This document shows, piece after piece, positions 6,563 to 14,298 of a stretch of DNA of 14,445 nucleotides. Each line of letters begins with the position of its first letter. Positions within the stretch are counted from its first letter, which is position 1. Below the pieces are notes generated by a model. That model worked only from the letters and a program-made list of their open reading frames with translations. It was not told the DNA's origin and searched no databases. The stretch comes from Bacteroidales bacterium (GTDB lineage Bacteria > Bacteroidota > Bacteroidia > Bacteroidales > F082). The translations under genes and the position numbers were made by a program. The stretch spans positions 1 to 14,445 of the forward strand of contig JANTGU010000023.1 in NCBI GenBank assembly GCA_024762735.1, in the 5' to 3' direction.

Positions 6563-7223
6563 AATTAACACAAGGCTGTTATTATTGACCCTAACCCTGG
6601 GTTTGTTATGGCCGGCTGTGGGTAAAAGTCAGGAAAGCAAGCTTGGTAACTGGTTGATTTATATTGGAAGCAAAAAAATCAACTCAAAATGGAATATCCA
6701 CAACGAGGTACAATACAGAAGCTATAACGCCATAGGTGACCTGGAGCAGTTGCTGCTGCGCACCGGACTGGGTTATAGTTTCAACGAGAATAAAAATAAT
6801 GTCTTGCTGGGATATGGTTTTATTTTGTCTGAAAACTATATAGAGAATACCAATGATAAAAAAGCCATCAATGAGCACAGGATTTTTCAGCAGTTTATAT
6901 CAAAGCAAAAAATAGGAGTGGTAAGCCTTAGCCATCGCTACAGGTTTGAGCAACGCTTTGTGGAGGATGACTTCAAAATGCGGTTCCGGTACTTTTTGGG
7001 TGTCAGGATTCCGCTTTCTGAAAAGAAAAACAGTTTTTATCTTTCAGCCTACAACGAAATATTTTTAAACCTGGCATCACCTGTTTTCGATCGAAACAGG
7101 TTATACGGGGGTATTGGATACACCGTGAATAACAATTTAAGACTTGAGGCAGGCTACATGAATCAGTTTTTTGAAAACAGTGGCCGGGATCAGATTAACG
7201 TTGTTTGCCTGTTGAGCTTTTAA
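6555..7223 (+). CDS. DUF2490 outer-membrane protein
   Basis: A 222-residue exported protein. Residues 1-25 are a signal peptide (M-N-K-I-N-T-R, leucine-rich core, cut near G-K-S-Q). The mature part is made of alternating beta strands with frequent aromatic residues, for example H-N-E-V-Q-Y-R-S-Y, L-L-R-T-G-L-G-Y-S-F and L-R-L-E-A-G-Y-M-N-Q-F, and ends in a Phe, as outer-membrane beta barrels do. The pattern fits DUF2490, which has no established function. The ATG at 6555 is chosen because it gives the signal peptide directly; an in-frame ATG at 6525 would add 10 residues inside the carbonic anhydrase gene. The start overlaps the preceding stop by 8 nt, so translation is probably coupled. Co-occurrence with the transporter suggests a link to anion entry or envelope state, but this is speculation. 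Confidence 0.82.
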   Translation: MNKINTRLLLLTLTLGLLWPAVGKSQESKLGNWLIYIGSKKINSKWNIHNEVQYRSYNAIGDLEQLLLRTGLGYSFNENKNNVLLGYGFILSENYIENTNDKKAINEHRIFQQFISKQKIGVVSLSHRYRFEQRFVEDDFKMRFRYFLGVRIPLSEKKNSFYLSAYNEIFLNLASPVFDRNRLYGGIGYTVNNNLRLEAGYMNQFFENSGRDQINVVCLLSF

Positions 7224-7369
7224 ACAAAAGGATCATGTGTTTACCCTGGAAGAACCTCCGTTAAGCAGAAGGTAAAAGGGTATATTCAAAACAAGGCACT
7301 TGGTTTATTTTAAGTGAATGTGTTGGGCCTCAGGAAGGAAAAAGGTATCAAGAGCAACCAGGAAGCAAA
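7224..7369. other. Intergenic region between convergent genes, no clear terminator
   Basis: A 146-bp gap separates the DUF2490 gene (+) from dprA (-). A weak pairing CACTT 7297-7301 with AAGTG 7312-7316 around an AT-rich 10-base loop is the only hairpin I see, and it lacks a following T run. No reading frame or repeat is recognised. Confidence 0.45.
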
Positions 7370-8467
7370 TTACCTCAGCTTATACCGTTTTCCCGGCAGG
7401 CTTATGACCACGTTTTGAAACTCAAGGTTTAGCAAGCAGGACGAGAGTTGTGAAACAGGAATTTTGCTTTTTGCCATGAGCACATCAATGCCGGTTTCAC
7501 CGTTTTCGGAAAGGATGTCAACCAGCTTCTGTTCATTCTCCGACAGGTTGACAAACAGCTCCGGCTGCTTTGTTGGCTTTTTTTCTACGGGTTCCCAATT
7601 CATGATGGCGGTAATATCTTTAGCCGTTTCCACCAAGGCAGCCCGATTGGTTTTTATTAAAAAGTTACACCCTTTCGAGTAGGTGGCATCTATTTTTCCA
7701 GGCAGGGCAAACACGTCACGGCTATACGAAAAGGCGATGTCGGCTGTAATAATAGCGCCCCCTTTAATACCCGATTCTACTACCAATACCGCGTCGGCCA
7801 TGCCGGCCACGATACGGTTTCGTTTGGGAAAATTTTCCCTGTCAGGAATGGTACCCGACATAAACTCGGTTAACAGGCCGCCATTTTCCATCATGGCTGC
7901 CGCAAGGTTTCTGTTTTCGGAAGGATAAACCCTGTCGAGTCCGTGGCCCATTACTGCCACGGTGGGTAAGTGCTGGTTCAGGGCATTTCGGTGCGCACAG
8001 CTGTCGATGCCATAGGCCAGGCCGCTCACCACCATCACATCACTGTCTTTTAAATCCTCCACTATTTTTTCACACTGTACTTTTCCGTAGGCAGTGGAGC
8101 GGCGGGTTCCCACTACGGCCAGCACCCGCTGATGGTTCAAGTCGCGGTTGCCATTATAGTAGAGCATGACCGGGCCATCCTCGCAATGAAAAAGCCTTCT
8201 GGGGTATGCTTCATCGGTATAAAAGAGGGGTTGTATCGAGTATTTTTCAATAAAGGAGATTTCCTCCTCGGCACGCTTTAAAACCGCTTGGTTGACAATG
8301 TTGTTGACGGTATTTCTGCCTATACCCGGAATCTTTAGCAGGGCACTTTTCTTTTCCTTGAAAACCGCTTCGGCGCCGCCACAATAGGAAACCAGCTTTT
8401 TGCCGTTTACCGAGCCGATAGAAGGAATCAGGGTAATACCGATTTTGTATAGTAAATCATCAACCAT
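7370..8467 (-). CDS. dprA: DNA processing protein DprA
   Basis: A 365-residue cytoplasmic protein that, in transformable bacteria, binds incoming single-stranded DNA and loads RecA on it. The N-terminal region (about 1-65) contains a helix-hairpin-helix pattern (I-P-G-I-G-R-N-T-V). The Rossmann-like core carries V-S-G-L-A-Y-G-I-D (147-155), G-H-G-L-D-R-V-Y-P (174-182), F-P-K-R-N-R-I-V-A-G (213-222), A-L-P-G-K (254-258) and G-C-N-F-L-I (266-271), all hallmark DprA motifs. Residues about 305-365 look like the C-terminal winged-helix domain. Length is normal and no motif is broken. Its ATG lies 9 bp after the stop of the thioesterase gene, so the two are probably co-transcribed. DprA is widespread even in species not known to be transformable, so its presence does not prove competence. 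Confidence 0.97.
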   Translation of the reverse strand: MVDDLLYKIGITLIPSIGSVNGKKLVSYCGGAEAVFKEKKSALLKIPGIGRNTVNNIVNQAVLKRAEEEISFIEKYSIQPLFYTDEAYPRRLFHCEDGPVMLYYNGNRDLNHQRVLAVVGTRRSTAYGKVQCEKIVEDLKDSDVMVVSGLAYGIDSCAHRNALNQHLPTVAVMGHGLDRVYPSENRNLAAAMMENGGLLTEFMSGTIPDRENFPKRNRIVAGMADAVLVVESGIKGGAIITADIAFSYSRDVFALPGKIDATYSKGCNFLIKTNRAALVETAKDITAIMNWEPVEKKPTKQPELFVNLSENEQKLVDILSENGETGIDVLMAKSKIPVSQLSSCLLNLEFQNVVISLPGKRYKLR

Positions 8468-8476
8468 GGTTGTTTG

Positions 8477-8920
8477 TTATTGCGTGCGGCGCTTGATACT
8501 AAAGGCACACCGGGCTACTGCCACCGGTTCTTCCTGATGTTTTTGAAACAACTTAACATCAGCCACGATCACCCTTTTACCCAATTTAACAAGATGGCTC
8601 ACCGCGAAAATATCTTTTTCGATGGCACCATGCAGGTAGTCGATACGCATGTCGATGGTGTTCACGTTGTCCCCATACTTGGCAAGGGACAGGGCTACCA
8701 AGCCGCCGGTGCTGTCGGCAATGCTGGCCAGGATGCCACCATGCCAAAGCCCGCGTGAAAAATCACCCACGAACTCCTTTTTAAAAGGGATACATACTTC
8801 GGCAAAGCCCTCTTCAAGCTTCCTTATTTCCATTCCCAAAATTTTATTCACCGGCATATTATGCTCAATAATATGTTTCAGTGCTTTCATTCTCTCCTCG
8901 GTTGTTAATATGCTATCCAT
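8477..8920 (-). CDS. PaaI-like hotdog-fold thioesterase
   Basis: A 147-residue cytoplasmic protein of the PaaI/DUF4442 hotdog thioesterase group, which hydrolyses acyl-CoA thioesters. The central G-L-W-H-G-G-I-L-A-S-I-A-D-S-T-G-G (57-73) is the signature helix, with His60-Gly61-Gly62 and the acidic residue Asp69 in the positions used for catalysis in the family. The strand M-R-I-D-Y-L-H (91-97) and the later A-D-V-K-L-F (120-125) complete the fold. The exact acyl substrate cannot be told. The ATG start is preceded by a good -7 box ending about 20 bp upstream. It is the first gene of a probable two-gene unit with dprA; no functional link between them is evident. Confidence 0.9.
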   Translation of the reverse strand: MDSILTTEERMKALKHIIEHNMPVNKILGMEIRKLEEGFAEVCIPFKKEFVGDFSRGLWHGGILASIADSTGGLVALSLAKYGDNVNTIDMRIDYLHGAIEKDIFAVSHLVKLGKRVIVADVKLFQKHQEEPVAVARCAFSIKRRTQ

Positions 8921-8941
8921 GTTGCTTGTTTGATTGGTTTA

Positions 8942-8949
8942 CAAAAGTA
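8942..8949 (-). promoter_or_regulatory. Predicted -7 box of the thioesterase-dprA unit
   Basis: On the - strand this reads TACTTTTG, an exact TAnnTTTG match. Transcription would begin near 8936, leaving a leader of roughly 15 nt before the ATG at 8920. No -33 element is evident. Confidence 0.55.
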
Positions 8950-9008
8950 GCAGATTTGAGCGAGTTTTAAAAAAGATTGAAAGGGTTTGTTGAGAAATGG
9001 GTAAATGA

Positions 9009-9034
9009 ATGAATGCTTAAATGCATGAATGCTT
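9009..9034. repeat. Short direct repeat between lptD and the thioesterase gene
   Basis: ATGAATGCTT occurs at 9009-9018 and again at 9025-9034, 16 bp apart, within a run of related ATGAATG/AATGC words. It lies in the 177-bp space between the lptD 3' end and the thioesterase promoter. It looks like local slippage-type repetition; no function is suggested. Confidence 0.5.
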
Positions 9035-9097
9035 TAGTAAGGGGGTAACAATAATAAAGTAACCTGGCTATTTAACAAAGCAGCCTAAACGCGGACG

Positions 9098-11791
9098 TTA
9101 AAAATTGTCCCTAAAGTCTTTCCTTTTATTATACTTTAAATCCTGTAAAACAGATGCTTTGACGTTGATGGAGAAGTTCCAGCTTTTACGCGAGCCGAAG
9201 GGGATAACATTAAATCGCATTTCCCAGCAGTGCAGGTCGCGGTATATGCTAAAGGAGGTGAGAGATACTTTGTTGGTGGTAATATCCCAACCTGTTCTAA
9301 AAGTAACTTTCCATTTGGGAGTTATGTTTGCCTGGCCTGATAAAGCAACCGTTTGAATGATTTTGTTGGTAGGGACTTTTTCGTAATTTAGCCAGGCTAT
9401 GCGCGTGGAGTAGTTAAATTTGTAACTCAGGTTGATTGACCAGGGAATGTTCCAGTCGATGTACTCTTCGTGGCTGCGCTGGGTTCCCAGGTCTTCTGTT
9501 TTGTATTTATTGTCCGAAGGTTTTTCTTTTTCATCCTCCTTCTTTTTCTTTTTAAAATCTTTGTCGCTAAGTTTTAAATTAAAGCTTAATGCCCACGTGG
9601 TGTTGGTGCGCCGGAAAAGCCTCCTGTTTTGTGTCCATTCGAACGTGTTGATTTGCCGTCCTGCCGAATCAACCACATAAGGATCCCATAACGAGCTATA
9701 TTTTAAATCGATATTTTTCCACAGGGTGGTTCTTCCGTTCATGCTTAGGTACGACATGTTGAGCGAGTCTTTTGCCAGGTCGTAGCTTCCCGAAATATTG
9801 AAGCTTTTGATCAGCATTACCTTTTTTGTCCCTGTAATGGTATCCTTCCGGTTTCGCACCTTGATTTCCAGGTTGTTTCCAAAGTTAAATCCTACTCTTC
9901 CTGATTTTTGTCCCGGGGGTGTTCCAAACAGGAATCCTTTGTATTTTGAGTAGGAAACTTCATCGCCGTCACCATTTATATAAGAACCATAATAGCCCCA
10001 TTTTGAGCTTCCGAAATCGGGAACATAGCTAAACGAAACAGAAGGGGTAAACACGTGGCGGATAGCCCGTAAAGGCCCTTTCTTAAATAAAACCATCCCG
10101 TAAGCTTTGGTCGATATGCTGCTGCTAAGACTAAAATCAAAGGTGTTGTTAAATCCCGCTACGGTATCTTGCAACACATAGCCTACAGTGGTATCGTTGC
10201 CGGAAATCAGGGTATCGTTTACCCAGTACTGATCAACATGTTGCGCGTACATACGGTCGGTAATGTTCATCGAACTACTCCAGGTAAAATACTTGAAAAG
10301 CTTGATGGGTAAGCTGATGGGCATTTTATGAACCATCCCGTTTTGCATGTCGTTTTTGTAAGCATTCTCGGTAAAGACCAGTGAATCCACAGTGTTGATG
10401 ATGTTTTTCGTGTTCATGGAATAGGTAATGCTCAGGTCTTCATAAAATCGCTTTTTCCCCACAGGCTTTTTACGACGCAACGGGTAAAAGCGGTTTACAT
10501 TAAAGGTGAGCTCCGGGAGCGTAATTTGAACCACGTGGGTTTTGGTGTTTTGCCGGTGACTCGCGTTGGCTGTTAAATAGTATTTTCCGGCCCAGCTGGT
10601 TTGGTACGAAACACTCGACTGAAACTCGTTTTTCAAGTAGTCGTTTACGTTATCAACATTATATTTAATAAAGTTGGACGTAACAATATTCACGTTGGCG
10701 TTGAACCTGCTTTTGGGTCTTGCTTTTGGATCTTGCGTATGGGTCCAACGGATACGGAAATCTTTGCTTTTTTGATAATCGGGCGAATACTTATCGCTGA
10801 TAATGTTCACGGCGTATTGTACCGAAAACGAACCGCTGTACTTGTATCTTTTTTTATAACGAAAAGTTGGCTTTAGAGCCCAGCTGCCCCGTGAATAAAT
10901 ATCCCCCACCATTTTAAGATCCATGTAGTCGTTAATCGACCAGTAATAACCGCCGCCCATCAGGTAAAACCCCAGAACAGCCGATTCGCCATAGGTTGGG
11001 ATTACAATACCCGATTTATGTTTATCGTTGTTGGGAAATATCCCGAAAGGAAGTGCCAACGGGGTTGGTACGCCTTCGATTTCCATGTAAACAGGTCCGG
11101 TTACAATTTTGTTGCCCGGAATAACCCGCGCTTTTTTAAACTTGAACTGAAAGTGCGGGTGACGCTCCACGTTACAGGTGGTGTAGGAGCCGTGCAAAAT
11201 ATTAATGGAGTTATCCGACAACTTTTTCACGCGGCTGCCAGCTAAAAATCCCTGCTGGTCTTCGGTAAAAACGCTGTAAATATACCCCTTACCCGTGGTA
11301 AAATTGTACTTGATGGTGTCGGCTTTAAAAGTTTGATCGCCCTGCGAGAACACGGGCCTTCCCTGCTGTTTTCCTGCTGAATCAACCACGCCGTAGGCCG
11401 TTACGACGTTTTTGTTGAAATCAACATCAATGATGGCTGCTTTTAAGTCGATGTCTTCATACTTTATTTCGGCATCACCATACAGATGAACCTGCTTGCT
11501 CATGATATCCTGGACAATCGAGTCGGTAGCCGTTCTGTCCACTTTGGCATCAATAGTGGTTAACGGTTTTTTCTTTTTAACCGTATCAACCCTGGCACTA
11601 TCAACACGTATCGAATCTATTAAAAGGCTGCCGCTAACCGCCAACGAATCACCACCGGAAACAAGTGTGTCGGAAACAGCCTGAGGCCAAACACAAAATG
11701 TTTTTGCCGAAACATCGTTTACATACAAGGCTATTAAAAGAAATAACCAAAACCATGTTGATAATTTAAGCAAAGAGGTTTTTTTTGTCAA
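9098..11791 (-). CDS. lptD: LPS assembly outer-membrane protein LptD
   Basis: An 897-residue outer-membrane protein that inserts lipopolysaccharide into the outer leaflet. Residues 1-29 are a signal peptide (T-K-K-T-S, hydrophobic core, V-S-A). About 30-95 is a Ser/Asp/Lys-rich linker. About 96-240 matches the OstA/LptA-like periplasmic domain (V-H-L-Y-G-D-A-E-I-K-Y, A-Y-G-V-V-D, F-K-A-D-T-I-K-Y-N-F, S-Y-T-T-C-N-V-E-R-H-P-H-F). The remainder is a long beta barrel ending in Phe, with a lysine-rich loop (K-K-K-K-K-E-D-E-K-E-K) near the C-terminal quarter. The length fits Bacteroidota LptD. The start is TTG at 11789-11791: no in-frame ATG exists nearby and the signal peptide begins there. It diverges from the amidase gene across 74 bp. 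Confidence 0.93.
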   Translation of the reverse strand: MTKKTSLLKLSTWFWLFLLIALYVNDVSAKTFCVWPQAVSDTLVSGGDSLAVSGSLLIDSIRVDSARVDTVKKKKPLTTIDAKVDRTATDSIVQDIMSKQVHLYGDAEIKYEDIDLKAAIIDVDFNKNVVTAYGVVDSAGKQQGRPVFSQGDQTFKADTIKYNFTTGKGYIYSVFTEDQQGFLAGSRVKKLSDNSINILHGSYTTCNVERHPHFQFKFKKARVIPGNKIVTGPVYMEIEGVPTPLALPFGIFPNNDKHKSGIVIPTYGESAVLGFYLMGGGYYWSINDYMDLKMVGDIYSRGSWALKPTFRYKKRYKYSGSFSVQYAVNIISDKYSPDYQKSKDFRIRWTHTQDPKARPKSRFNANVNIVTSNFIKYNVDNVNDYLKNEFQSSVSYQTSWAGKYYLTANASHRQNTKTHVVQITLPELTFNVNRFYPLRRKKPVGKKRFYEDLSITYSMNTKNIINTVDSLVFTENAYKNDMQNGMVHKMPISLPIKLFKYFTWSSSMNITDRMYAQHVDQYWVNDTLISGNDTTVGYVLQDTVAGFNNTFDFSLSSSISTKAYGMVLFKKGPLRAIRHVFTPSVSFSYVPDFGSSKWGYYGSYINGDGDEVSYSKYKGFLFGTPPGQKSGRVGFNFGNNLEIKVRNRKDTITGTKKVMLIKSFNISGSYDLAKDSLNMSYLSMNGRTTLWKNIDLKYSSLWDPYVVDSAGRQINTFEWTQNRRLFRRTNTTWALSFNLKLSDKDFKKKKKEDEKEKPSDNKYKTEDLGTQRSHEEYIDWNIPWSINLSYKFNYSTRIAWLNYEKVPTNKIIQTVALSGQANITPKWKVTFRTGWDITTNKVSLTSFSIYRDLHCWEMRFNVIPFGSRKSWNFSINVKASVLQDLKYNKRKDFRDNF

Positions 11792-11834
11792 GGGGTTTGA
11801 TTTACTTTTGTTTTTGGCAATGGCCTTTATTGTG

Positions 11835-11842
11835 CAAATATA
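11835..11842 (-). promoter_or_regulatory. Predicted -7 box of lptD
   Basis: On the - strand this reads TATATTTG, an exact TAnnTTTG match, placing the transcript start near 11828 and the TTG start codon about 35 nt downstream. It lies inside the short space shared with the divergent amidase gene. Confidence 0.55.
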
Positions 11843-11865
11843 AATTCTATATTGATACCATTAAT

Positions 11866-13257
11866 TTGAAACGAAAGCATTATATTGTTATTATCCTGAT
11901 TCTGGCTTTTTCTCACCTTAATTTGTCTGGTCAAACAGCAGGCAACAAGGGAAAAAAGATCAGCACCGTGGTTATCGATGCGGGTCACGGGGGCAAAGAC
12001 CCCGGTGCCTCGGGCAGCCACTCCCGGGAAAAAGATATTACGTTGGCGGTAGCGCTCAAGGTGGGACGATATATAAAAGCCAATTTGCCCGATGTCAAGG
12101 TTATTTACACACGCACGAAAGACAGGTTTGTACCCTTGATTAAGCGCGGTGAAATTGCCAACAAAAACAAAGCGGATTTGTTTATATCCATCCATTGTAA
12201 TGCCAACAACTCGCACAAACCTTATGGTGCCGAAACCTACGTGCTGGGTAGCGACGACAGCAGAAGCAGCAAGAATATGAAGGTAGCCATGCTCGAAAAT
12301 GCAGCTATTTTGCTGGAAGAAAATGCCAAAAGCACTTATGACGGGTTCGACCCCAACTCACCAGAATCGTACATCATTTTTTCGCTCAAGCAAAACGATT
12401 ACAAGCAGGAAGAGAGTCTTGTGCTGGCACAAAAAATTCAAAGCCAGTTTAAAAACCGTGTCGGCAGAAAAGATCGTGGAGTGCACCAGGCAGGATTTCT
12501 GGTGCTGGCCGGAACTTATATGCCCTCGGTGTTGGTAGAGCTGGGTTACCTGAGCAACTATACCGAAGAGAAGTACCTGAAGTCAGAAAAGGGACAATCC
12601 TATTTGGCATCTGCCATTTATCGTGCCGTGAAATCGTATAAAAAGGATTACGAACTGGAAAACAAAACAGCCGGCAACACCATTTCAAAAACAACAAAAC
12701 CGGCGAATAAAAAGCCTGCTGAGGAATCTCATCCGGTTTCAACCGGTGTTGAATACCGGGTGCAATTTACCACTTCAACCAAAAAAATTGACGTTACCGA
12801 CAAACGGTTTCAATCTATTCCGGAAGTGTCGGTTTATTACCATAACGGCCTTTATAAATATACCTCAGGGCATTTTAATACCCTGGATGAAGCGGTAAAA
12901 CGTCAACATGATTTAAAAAACAAAGGTTACCGGAGTGCCTGGGTTGTGAAAATGAAAGGCAATAAACGATTTACGGGCAGTGTTGGAAAGCCGGCGTCGC
13001 CAACAATAAAAAATGAGCCGGCCAAGCTTGAGTACAGGGTTCAGTTTTACACTTCCCCTCAAAAACGAGCGCTGTCCGGTAGTCGGTTCAAGGGTATTAA
13101 CGATGTTGAAGTCTATTATCAAAATGGCTTGTACAAATACACCGCGGGTCATTTTAGCTCCATGGCAAAGGCAGTGGCCTATCAAAAAGTGCTGAAACAA
13201 AAAGGATTTTCCGATGCCTTTGTCATCAAATGGAAAGCGGGTAAGCGGGTGCAGTAA
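11866..13257 (+). CDS. N-acetylmuramoyl-L-alanine amidase with two C-terminal SPOR-type repeats
   Basis: A 463-residue periplasmic enzyme that cuts the amide bond between muramic acid and the stem peptide of peptidoglycan. The chosen TTG at 11866 gives M-K-R-K-H and a clean signal peptide (to about residue 23, S-G-Q). The frame stays open upstream to a TTG at 11785, but that would add a non-signal stretch and overlap lptD. The Amidase_3 domain spans about 34-255: V-V-I-D-A-G-H-G-G with His41, R-E-K-D-I-T with Glu55 and I-S-I-H-C-N-A with His110 are the zinc ligands, and Glu225 in V-L-V-E-L-G-Y-L-S-N is the catalytic Glu. A Lys/Pro/Thr-rich linker (about 265-295) leads to two SPOR-like repeats at 296-368 and 389-461, which in other proteins bind denuded glycan strands at division sites. 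The MCE gene follows 84 bp downstream. Confidence 0.93.
   Translation: MKRKHYIVIILILAFSHLNLSGQTAGNKGKKISTVVIDAGHGGKDPGASGSHSREKDITLAVALKVGRYIKANLPDVKVIYTRTKDRFVPLIKRGEIANKNKADLFISIHCNANNSHKPYGAETYVLGSDDSRSSKNMKVAMLENAAILLEENAKSTYDGFDPNSPESYIIFSLKQNDYKQEESLVLAQKIQSQFKNRVGRKDRGVHQAGFLVLAGTYMPSVLVELGYLSNYTEEKYLKSEKGQSYLASAIYRAVKSYKKDYELENKTAGNTISKTTKPANKKPAEESHPVSTGVEYRVQFTTSTKKIDVTDKRFQSIPEVSVYYHNGLYKYTSGHFNTLDEAVKRQHDLKNKGYRSAWVVKMKGNKRFTGSVGKPASPTIKNEPAKLEYRVQFYTSPQKRALSGSRFKGINDVEVYYQNGLYKYTAGHFSSMAKAVAYQKVLKQKGFSDAFVIKWKAGKRVQ
12751..13248 (+). repeat. Tandem 73-codon SPOR-type repeat inside the amidase
   Basis: Two equally long units, 12751-12969 and 13030-13248, each encode 73 residues starting E-Y-R-V-Q-F and ending K-R, separated by 20 codons. 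By eye 39 of 73 residues are identical, including N-G-L-Y-K-Y-T (32-38) and G-H-F (40-42). The nucleotide sequences have diverged clearly, so the duplication is not recent. The units match the SPOR-like peptidoglycan-binding pattern. Confidence 0.85.
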
Positions 13258-13283
13258 AAATTAAGGATTAATAACGATTTAGT

Positions 13284-13295
13284 ACGAGGCCTCGT
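13284..13295. promoter_or_regulatory. 12-bp perfect GC-rich palindrome before the MCE gene
   Basis: ACGAGGCCTCGT is exactly self-complementary and stands out as the only GC-rich word in the AT-rich 84-bp gap between the amidase stop and the MCE start. It could be a dimeric operator or part of a transcript stem. A near-consensus -7 box TACGTTTT at 13315-13322 follows, so an upstream operator is plausible but unproven. Confidence 0.35.
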
Positions 13296-13341
13296 GTAAC
13301 ATTTTACTTAATTTTACGTTTTAAAAATAAATTGATACAAC

Positions 13342-14289
13342 GTGAGACGATCGAAACCATTTATCATAGGATTTACTTTTATTTTTGCCATTGTAATTTT
13401 TGTGTGGGGGTTTAACTACCTAAAGGGAAGGGATTTGTTTAAAAAACAGGAGTTCCTTTATGCCCGCTATCATACGGTAAACGGATTGGTAGCTGCCAAA
13501 CCGGTTTATGTAAATGGGTTGCAGGTTGGCCAGGTAAGCCGCCTCTATTTTGCTCCTGATATGTCGGGAGATGTTATGGTAGAGCTGGTGATACAAAGCA
13601 AATTTCCTATTCCCAAAAACAGCACGGCTCATATTTTTAGTGCCGATCTCATGGGCTCCAAATCTATTACCCTCGTATTGGGAGACTCTAAAGAGATTGT
13701 TTCCAGCGGTGACACGTTGAAAACCAGCGTGGAAGGCTCGTTAATGGAGTCGGTTAACAAGCAGGTAGCGCCGCTAAAAGCCAAAGCTGAGGTGTTAATG
13801 GGCTCGGTGGACACGTTAATTGCTGCTTTTAACGCGGTGATGAATGATAATACGGTCCAAAATCTGTCAACGAGCATCGAAGATATTCAAACCACTTTCA
13901 AAAGCCTTGCCTCCACCACTTCCAACCTGGATAATTTAGTAAGATCAGAAGGAAACAGATTGCAAAGCATTCTGTCAAATGTTGATTCGCTCTCGTTAAC
14001 CCTGAGCAATAACCGCGAAGGTTTGAGCAACATCATCAGCAATTTTGAGTCCATCAGCGATTCGCTTTCAAAAGCCAACATTGCGGAGGTAATCCATAAG
14101 GCCGACTCTTCCATCAGCAGCCTCAATCAAATATTGGCCAAAATAAACGAGGGACAAGGCACTGCCGGCAAGCTGATGAACAACGATTCGTTATATCGGG
14201 AGCTGAATAAATCAGCCGGGGAGTTGAATAAACTCCTAAAAGATGTAAGAGAGAATCCCAAGCGGTATGTTAAATTTTCGCTGTTTTAA
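13342..14289 (+). CDS. MCE/MlaD family protein
   Basis: A 315-residue envelope protein. Residues 7-25 form a single membrane helix, followed by an MCE domain at about 37-115 (Y-A-R-Y-H-T-V-N-G-L-V-A-A-K-P-V-Y-V-N-G, then V-G-Q-V, L-M-G-S-K-S-I-T-L). The remaining 200 residues are helical with repeated S/N/L patterns, likely a coiled coil, plus a short end rich in L-N-K-L-L-K-D-V-R-E-N-P. MCE proteins form rings that carry phospholipids between membranes with an MlaE/MlaF ABC transporter, which is not encoded in this window. The start is GTG at 13342; it gives M-R-R-S-K directly before the helix and no in-frame ATG fits. It follows the amidase and may be co-transcribed, though the gap could hold its own promoter. 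Confidence 0.92.
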   Translation: MRRSKPFIIGFTFIFAIVIFVWGFNYLKGRDLFKKQEFLYARYHTVNGLVAAKPVYVNGLQVGQVSRLYFAPDMSGDVMVELVIQSKFPIPKNSTAHIFSADLMGSKSITLVLGDSKEIVSSGDTLKTSVEGSLMESVNKQVAPLKAKAEVLMGSVDTLIAAFNAVMNDNTVQNLSTSIEDIQTTFKSLASTTSNLDNLVRSEGNRLQSILSNVDSLSLTLSNNREGLSNIISNFESISDSLSKANIAEVIHKADSSISSLNQILAKINEGQGTAGKLMNNDSLYRELNKSAGELNKLLKDVRENPKRYVKFSLF

Positions 14290-14298
14290 AATCGATTC

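Noticed and set aside
10601..10876. 91-residue + strand reading frame inside lptD
   Set aside because: It is a frame opposite the beta-barrel coding region with no recognisable features; a shadow frame.
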